Of a DNA stretch of 10,864 nucleotides, positions 6,411 through 10,864 are shown piece by piece. The position numbers and the translations under genes are program-made. Location of the stretch: contig JAEYTU010000518.1 in NCBI GenBank assembly GCA_023433825.1, forward strand, positions 1 through 10,864, written 5' to 3'. This stretch comes from Planctomycetota bacterium. Lineage in GTDB: Bacteria; Planctomycetota; UBA1135; UBA2386. Positions within the stretch are counted from its first letter, which is position 1. Every line of letters begins with the position of its first letter. The notes under the pieces were generated by a model. It did not search any database, had not been told where the DNA came from, and saw nothing but the letters and a program-made list of their open reading frames with translations.

Positions 6411-8033
6411 TCAGCGCGCCCGCAGCACGACGACGTCGCGCAGCAGCGCGACGCAGATCCGCTGCGTCGCCGCGTCGTACGACGCGTGCAGGATCCGTTC
6501 GTCGAGCAGTTCGTGCGTGGTCAGCAGCTTCAGCGATTCGGCGTCGAGGACGTGCACGGCGCGACCGTCGTGCGCGATCAGGCGGTTCGCGTCGAGCGCG
6601 CGGACGAAGCGGAGGTCGATGCGTCGCTGCGCGAGCACGCGCAGTCCGTCCACGGCGACGCGCGCCAGCGTCGTCCCGTCGGCGACGTAGAACGACTTGC
6701 CGTCCGCGTGGAACGCGACACCGGTCGGGAACGCGCCGTCCCCCTTCCAGGTCGCGACCCGATCGCCGCGGCGATCGAACAGGGCGACCTCGCCGCGCGC
6801 GTCCATCCCGTCGCGCCGCATCTGCAGGACACCGACGGCGCACAGCGATCCGTCCGAGCGCCACGACGCATCGGCCATCTGCGATTCGGCGATCGTTCGT
6901 GTGCTGCCCGTGGCGTGATCGACCAGCACGGTGCCGTACCGCGCGCCAGCGACGATCTCGATCGCACCGTCGACGGTCGCCGCACGCCGCGTGATGTACG
7001 GATCGGTCCGCGGACCGGGAACGCGCTGCACGACGCCATCCGCCGAACGCCGCATCCGCATCCCGTCGAACGTCTCGACGACGATGTCGTCGCCGTCGAA
7101 CCCGACCGATGCGATCGCCGCCGCTTGGCCGCCGAGCAGGATGTCGGCGCCGTCGGCGGGCGTCATCCGGACGCCATGGTCGAGCGCCGCGACGACGACG
7201 ACGCCGTTCGCGATCCCGCACGATCGCCCGCCGGCGCTGCTCAGCGACCGAGTGCGACCGTCGGGGTCGCGCCGCTCGACGAAGCCTTCGCCGCACATCA
7301 GCAACCCGCCCTTCGCGTCGACGACGAGGTCGTGCAGCCCCTCGGGGATCGCGAAGTCGCGCGAGCCGACCCGCAGCCGGCCGCGATCCGTCGCGAACAC
7401 GAGCGTCCCGCCGGGCATGTAGCCGAGACCCTCGACGTCGCCGAACGTCGAGATCCGCTCCAGATGCGCGCTGGTCGCGACGTCGAACACGTGCACGACG
7501 GCCGGCCGTTCGCCGACGGCGAGGAATCGGCCGTCGGGCGAGAACGCGAGCCGGTGCGCGTGGACCAACTGCGGGTGCGTGAAGCGCTGCAACATCCGCA
7601 GCGAGTCGGGATCGCGCAGCACGACCGTCCGCGGGTCGACCAGGCACGCGATCATCCGCCCATCGGCACTGAACGCGAGCGCTGCCTCGCCGGCGGCGGC
7701 GACACGCGCGTACGGTTTCTCGTCGCCGAGCCGCCACACCGTCAGATCGGCACCGAGCGCGGCGAAACGTTCGCCATCGGGCGCGAAGCGCACGGCGCCG
7801 ATCGGGCGATCGCCGGTCGACGAGCGATGGACGACGGCGCCGTCGGCGACGTTGCGGACGATCAGGTCGCCGAGCGCCCCGCCACTCGCGAACCGCCGCC
7901 CGTCGGGAGTGACCTCGATCGTTCGCGTCTGACCGGTGCCGACGTGGAACCGCGCGAGGACTTCGAGTTCGGCTTGGGCGGTCACACCGGCGACGGCGCA
8001 GGCCGACGCCACGAGGATCGTGCGCGCTCTCAT
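6411..8033 (-). CDS. Exported WD40-like beta-propeller protein
   Basis: 540 aa. Residues 1-21 are a signal peptide: MRAR, a hydrophobic stretch TILVASACAVAGV, and an AQA site with cleavage expected before Glu22. The mature protein is built of degenerate WD40/YVTN-type blades. Repeated turn motifs are TPDGRRFASG (42-51), FAPDGERFAALG (83-94), FSADGRMIACL (121-131), FSPDGRFLAVG (164-174) and FHADGKSFYVAD (from about 441), mostly followed by strands such as DLTVWRL and VVHVFDV. This suggests one or two propellers for protein or ligand binding in the periplasm or at the cell surface. No enzyme motif is visible. The ATG at 8033 is chosen because it starts the signal peptide, although the frame is open much further upstream. 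It lies 60 nt past the HEAT-repeat gene and 10 nt before the ASCH-like gene. No specific function can be assigned. Confidence 0.88.
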   Translation of the reverse strand: MRARTILVASACAVAGVTAQAELEVLARFHVGTGQTRTIEVTPDGRRFASGGALGDLIVRNVADGAVVHRSSTGDRPIGAVRFAPDGERFAALGADLTVWRLGDEKPYARVAAAGEAALAFSADGRMIACLVDPRTVVLRDPDSLRMLQRFTHPQLVHAHRLAFSPDGRFLAVGERPAVVHVFDVATSAHLERISTFGDVEGLGYMPGGTLVFATDRGRLRVGSRDFAIPEGLHDLVVDAKGGLLMCGEGFVERRDPDGRTRSLSSAGGRSCGIANGVVVVAALDHGVRMTPADGADILLGGQAAAIASVGFDGDDIVVETFDGMRMRRSADGVVQRVPGPRTDPYITRRAATVDGAIEIVAGARYGTVLVDHATGSTRTIAESQMADASWRSDGSLCAVGVLQMRRDGMDARGEVALFDRRGDRVATWKGDGAFPTGVAFHADGKSFYVADGTTLARVAVDGLRVLAQRRIDLRFVRALDANRLIAHDGRAVHVLDAESLKLLTTHELLDERILHASYDAATQRICVALLRDVVVLRAR

Positions 8034-8040
8034 GGCCGCG

Positions 8041-8046
8041 AGTCTA
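8041..8046 (-). promoter_or_regulatory. Possible -10 box close to the propeller gene start
   Basis: The minus strand reads TAGACT, then 7 bases, then the ATG at 8033. This is the TANNNT-to-ATG spacing seen for leaderless transcripts in some GC-rich bacteria. No convincing -35 lies upstream, and the start has no Shine-Dalgarno. It might give the propeller gene its own promoter inside the run. Six-base matches are common, so this is weak. Confidence 0.22.
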
Positions 8047-8092
8047 GGCGTGCGGCCGTCGAGTCGGGCAGTCCCCGCCGCACCGCGCGACG

Positions 8093-9265
8093 TCAGCGCG
8101 GGCGGTCTGCCGCGGCCGCGGCGCGCAGCCACGCGCGCTCGCCCCACAACGCCGGGGCGTCGCGGAAACGGTTTCGTGCGAGCGCGAGCGCGGCGGATGG
8201 ATCCACGTCGTGCAACGCGTCGAGCAGTTCGACGATGCCTTGGAAGCCGAGGTCTTCGGGGCCCCGGCCAAGCGCGAGCCTCGCCGGAATCCGCGCTTCG
8301 ATTCGCGCTGCGGCCTCGGCGTCCGAAGCCGCGTGCAATGCACGTCCCGCTTCGGCAGCGAGATGTGGTTCTGCGTCGGCGACGAGCGGTCGTAGGGCCG
8401 GGATCGCTCGGGGATCGCCGCACGCACGCAACACCCGAACGAGGAGGATCGGCTCCACACCCGCGGGTGCGGCCAGCCGCGCGAGCACGGCAGGCACAGC
8501 GGGCCGCGCGTCCTTCCCGAGTTCGCGGAGGAAGAACGCCGCCAGCCCGACCGATCCCGAGTCCGGCTCGGTCCGGACGAGCTCTGCGAGCGGTTCGACG
8601 ACGTCCGTTCCGAGGGAAGGGATCGTCGTGCGGAAGTCGGGCCACATCCGTTCCGCGAACCGCTCGCCGTCCGGTGACGTCCGCGGGGACAACCAACGAA
8701 CGACCGCGGTGGCGCGCGTCCTGCGATCCCCGATCGCCACCGTCGCCTCCCACTTCGATCGCGCTGCCAGTCCGGCCGCGATCTCGGCGCGCACGGTGGC
8801 CGGCGTCGTCGCGAGTGTGCGCGATGCGTCGACAGCCCCGCTGCGGAACAGTTCGTAGCCGCCCGGGTTGATCGGCTGCTGGTACTCGTAGACCTCGTCG
8901 CCGACGAACCACACGACACCGCGCGCGCCGGAACCGAACGCGTGCAGCGGCACGTAGCCATCCGCGGCGCTGCCGTCGGCCAGGAAGAGGAGGACGCGGT
9001 CGGGCCGGATCGGCTGCGCCGGCGCGTCACCGAAGTCGAACGGAACGCGCGACAGCCGTGGCAGCTGCGGCACGCGGATCTCTCGCGCGAGTCGAGTCCC
9101 GTTCCCACCGAAGTGGACCCGTTCGACGCGAACGCGTCCGTCGTCGAGCGGCACGCCTTCGACGACGAACGCCGCGCGATTCGCCATCCGGTGAAAGGAG
9201 TCACGCGGGAGGATTGCCGCGAGCGAACTCACGGCAACGACGAGGAGCGGCAGCACTGGCGACAT
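8093..9265 (-). CDS. Exported HEAT-repeat protein
   Basis: 390 aa. The N-terminus (1-20, MSPVLPLLVVAVSSLAAILP) is a hydrophobic signal peptide or membrane anchor with no clear AXA site. Residues about 28-145 are a beta-rich domain of unknown type (NRAAFVVEGVPLDDGRVRVERV, DRVLLFLADGSA, GVVWFVGDEVYEYQQPINPGGYELF). Residues about 150-390 are alpha-helical. Two stretches fit HEAT or PBS-lyase-like repeats: VGLAAFFLRELGKDARPAVP (239-258) and ILLVRVLRACGDPRAIPAL (273-291). HEAT solenoids bind proteins, and similar signal peptide plus beta-domain plus HEAT proteins are common in planctomycetes without known function. The ATG at 9265 gives the signal peptide directly. A GGGG stretch shortly upstream may be a weak ribosome site. 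It sits 42 nt after the second PilT-like gene and 59 nt before the propeller gene. Confidence 0.82.
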   Translation of the reverse strand: MSPVLPLLVVAVSSLAAILPRDSFHRMANRAAFVVEGVPLDDGRVRVERVHFGGNGTRLAREIRVPQLPRLSRVPFDFGDAPAQPIRPDRVLLFLADGSAADGYVPLHAFGSGARGVVWFVGDEVYEYQQPINPGGYELFRSGAVDASRTLATTPATVRAEIAAGLAARSKWEATVAIGDRRTRATAVVRWLSPRTSPDGERFAERMWPDFRTTIPSLGTDVVEPLAELVRTEPDSGSVGLAAFFLRELGKDARPAVPAVLARLAAPAGVEPILLVRVLRACGDPRAIPALRPLVADAEPHLAAEAGRALHAASDAEAAARIEARIPARLALGRGPEDLGFQGIVELLDALHDVDPSAALALARNRFRDAPALWGERAWLRAAAAADRPR

Positions 9266-9307
9266 CCGCGCCCCGACGCGAAGCGTGTGTCGCGGTTCCC
9301 GCGGCGC

Positions 9308-10405
9308 TCAGGACGTCGAGCTGCGCGATCCGGACGCCGACGTCCCGACCGCCTTCGCTGCGACCCACGACCGGTCGATCGCGTGCGCCATCGCCTCGTC
9401 GATCGAGATCTGGTTGCGCGACAACAGACTGCGCAGCCCGAGGTCGGCGGTCTGCATTCCGAGTCCGCGGTGGTGCTCCATGATCGACGGCAACGCCGCG
9501 AGATCGCCGGCGCGGATCGCGCGCGTGATCGCCTGGTTCGCGATCAGGATCTCGAGCAACGGCACGCGGCCGGCAGGGTGACTGCGCTTGACCAGCGCCT
9601 GCGCGACGACGGCGCGCAGCGCACCGGCGATGCGACGTGTCGTCCGCGGGCGTTCTTCGGCCGGCGCGGTCTGCAGCAACTGCGCGACGGCAGCCGTCAC
9701 GCTGCTGGCGGTGACCGTCGTCAGCACGAGACAGCCGCGCTCGGACGCATCCAGAACCGCCGCCAACGTGTCGGCGTCGTCGAGGTGCGAGACGGCGATC
9801 ACGTCGGCGCCGTCGCGAACGGCTTCCCGGATCCCGGTCGCCGCATCCGCGACGTGGCGGCCGACCTCGCGCTGGTGGACGAGCGACGTCGCCGACGCGT
9901 GGACGAACTCGATCGGGCGCTCGACGGTCACGATGTGACGGTTCGCGTCGGAGTTCAGGCGCGCGATCATCGCCGCCAACGTCGTGCTCTTGCCGGAACC
10001 GAGGAAACCGGTCACGACGACCAAGCCACTGCGGAACGTGCAGAACTGCGCGAGTTCCTCGGGCAGGCCGAGCGACGCGAAGTCGGGGATCCGCGACGCA
10101 ACCGGTCGGAACGTGATCCCGAGCCCGGTGCACTGCCGCGCGATCTGCATCCGGTAGCGCTCGCCCTGGCGTGACGTGATCAGCACCTCGACTTCGGCGC
10201 CGTTCAGCAGCCGTTCGCGATGGTCCTCGAACAGGAAGTCGCGCACGACGTTGTCGAGGTCCGACTCGCGGACCGGTGCACCTTCGGCGTGGACGAGGCT
10301 GCCGTGGATCCGCATGCACGGCGGGCGGCCGGCGAAGAGGTGCAACGACGAGGCTTCGGCGCGCACCATCTGTGCGAGCAACTTCTCCAGTTCCGTCCGA
10401 TCCAT
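9308..10405 (-). CDS. PilT-like type IV pilus ATPase with degenerate catalytic motifs
   Basis: 365 aa, the normal length for PilT-family hexameric ATPases. The N-terminal PAS-like domain shows SSLHLFAGRPPCMRIHGSLV (19-38). Walker A is intact, GFLGSGKS at 133-140. The ending matches the family: RVPLLEILIANQAITRAIRAGD (280-301) and GLGMQTADLGLRSLL (314-328). Other core motifs are altered. The Asp box reads VERPIEF (161-167) where EDPIE is expected. Walker B reads DVIAVSH (201-207) with Ser-His in place of Gly-Glu. The His box reads TTVTA (229-233) without the histidine of TLHT. It should still bind nucleotide, but normal hydrolysis is doubtful, so a regulatory or partner subunit is more likely than a motor. 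The ATG at 10405 shares one base with the stop of the upstream PilT-like gene (TGATG) and is preceded by GAAGGCGG. Divergent function cannot be excluded. Confidence 0.88.
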   Translation of the reverse strand: MDRTELEKLLAQMVRAEASSLHLFAGRPPCMRIHGSLVHAEGAPVRESDLDNVVRDFLFEDHRERLLNGAEVEVLITSRQGERYRMQIARQCTGLGITFRPVASRIPDFASLGLPEELAQFCTFRSGLVVVTGFLGSGKSTTLAAMIARLNSDANRHIVTVERPIEFVHASATSLVHQREVGRHVADAATGIREAVRDGADVIAVSHLDDADTLAAVLDASERGCLVLTTVTASSVTAAVAQLLQTAPAEERPRTTRRIAGALRAVVAQALVKRSHPAGRVPLLEILIANQAITRAIRAGDLAALPSIMEHHRGLGMQTADLGLRSLLSRNQISIDEAMAHAIDRSWVAAKAVGTSASGSRSSTS

Positions 10406-10864
10406 CACGACACCGCCTTCGAAGCGGCGAGCGCAGAGCGCAGCAGTCGCGCCTTGTCGTCGCCGTACGCGAACACGTCCTCGAACCTGACCTTCCCGTC
10501 GCCGATCAGTTCGAGCAGACACTCGTCGAGGCTGCGGCCGCAGTCGCCGGCGTCGAGCCGCAGCAGCAGCGGGATCTGCGCGAGGTGGCCGTCGCGGACG
10601 ACGGCTTGGACCTTCTCGTCCATCGTCAGCAGTTCGGTCGCGAGGACCTCGCCGCGGCGATCGCTGTCCGGCATCAGTTGCACGGTCAACACGCAGCGCA
10701 GCACGGAGGACAACGCGATCCGGACGCGGCCGAGATCCTGTTCGGGGTAGTACGACAGAACGCGATCGAGCGCGTCGAGCGCGCCGCGGGCCGGCATCCC
10801 GGCGACGACGAGGCAACCCGACTCGGCAGCGCGCAGGGCGATCTCGAAGCTCTCCGGTGTCGAG
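10405..10864 (-). CDS. PilT-family ATPase, C-terminal part (5' end outside window)
   Basis: 152 codons of the 3' end. The frame is open to the window edge with in-frame residues ESFEIALRAAESGCLVV before the ATG at 10797, so that ATG is internal. Aligned by eye with PilT, ESFEIALRAAESG matches the post-Walker-B helix (ETIRLALTAAETG). ALDALDRVLSYYPEQDLGRVR matches the AAKTIDRIIDVFP region, and VQAVVRDGHLAQIPLLL matches the AIRNLIREGK region. The His-box position reads AGMPA instead of TLHT, so the histidine is absent. Walker A and B lie outside the window. The stop overlaps the start of the next PilT-like gene by one base, so the pair is probably translationally coupled and their products may form mixed assemblies. 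The tail after DGKVRFEDVFAYGDD is short. Family assignment is good and activity is unknown. Confidence 0.8.
   Translation of the reverse strand, partial: STPESFEIALRAAESGCLVVAGMPARGALDALDRVLSYYPEQDLGRVRIALSSVLRCVLTVQLMPDSDRRGEVLATELLTMDEKVQAVVRDGHLAQIPLLLRLDAGDCGRSLDECLLELIGDGKVRFEDVFAYGDDKARLLRSALAASKAVS

Noticed and set aside
8000..8033. Lipoprotein reading of the propeller signal peptide (Cys12)
   Set aside because: The -3 residue is Ala, the hydrophobic stretch before Cys12 is too short, and a proper AQA signal peptidase I site follows at 19-21.
6234..8858. 874-codon open frame on the plus strand, opposite the propeller and HEAT genes
   Set aside because: The translation is low-complexity and Arg/Asp/Pro-rich with no domain, and it runs across two minus-strand genes that have signal peptides and clear repeats. 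It is a GC-bias shadow.

Overview
The window is GC-rich with strong third-position GC bias and tightly packed genes. It most likely comes from a Planctomycetota chromosome. The best pointer is the first gene, a signal peptidase I with a large LamG-like beta-sandwich domain inserted between the catalytic lysine box and the GDN box, an architecture I know from this phylum. A flagellin, an LptB-type ATPase (hence an LPS-type outer membrane), PilT-family ATPases, and secreted HEAT and beta-propeller proteins agree with a flagellated Gram-negative planctomycete. The high GC suggests one of the high-GC lineages outside the classical Planctomycetia, but that is inference.

Layout. (1) Plus strand 2-2262: the 3' part of lepB (5' end outside the window), then lptB 8 nt downstream. 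(2) Minus strand 2287-3117: a short flagellin, convergent with lptB. A perfect 12-bp inverted repeat that includes the lptB stop codon lies between them. (3) Intergenic 3118-3470: a divergent control region with a possible sigma-28-like promoter for flagellin, a tandem heptamer and an inverted repeat. (4) Plus strand 3471-5820: a B12-binding-type radical SAM enzyme and, 7 nt later, a class I SAM methyltransferase, probably one transcript. (5) Minus strand 5738-10864: a run of five genes. In transcription order these are a PilT-family ATPase (5' part cut by the window edge), a second PilT-like ATPase starting in a 1-nt TGATG overlap, an exported HEAT-repeat protein, an exported beta-propeller protein and an ASCH-like/winged-helix protein. 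The last of these overlaps the methyltransferase tail-to-tail by 83 bp.

How the genes work together. lepB and lptB serve export and envelope biogenesis. Flagellin and the PilT-like genes are surface-motility functions. The PilT-like genes are unusual: the complete one keeps its Walker A motif but has lost the Walker B glutamate, the Asp-box aspartate and the His-box histidine, and the partial one also lacks the His-box histidine. They look like divergent or regulatory members of the family rather than standard retraction motors. The radical SAM/methyltransferase pair probably modifies an unknown product. Its position divergent from flagellin is suggestive but not proof of a link. I see no tRNA, rRNA, CRISPR array, insertion sequence or prophage gene.
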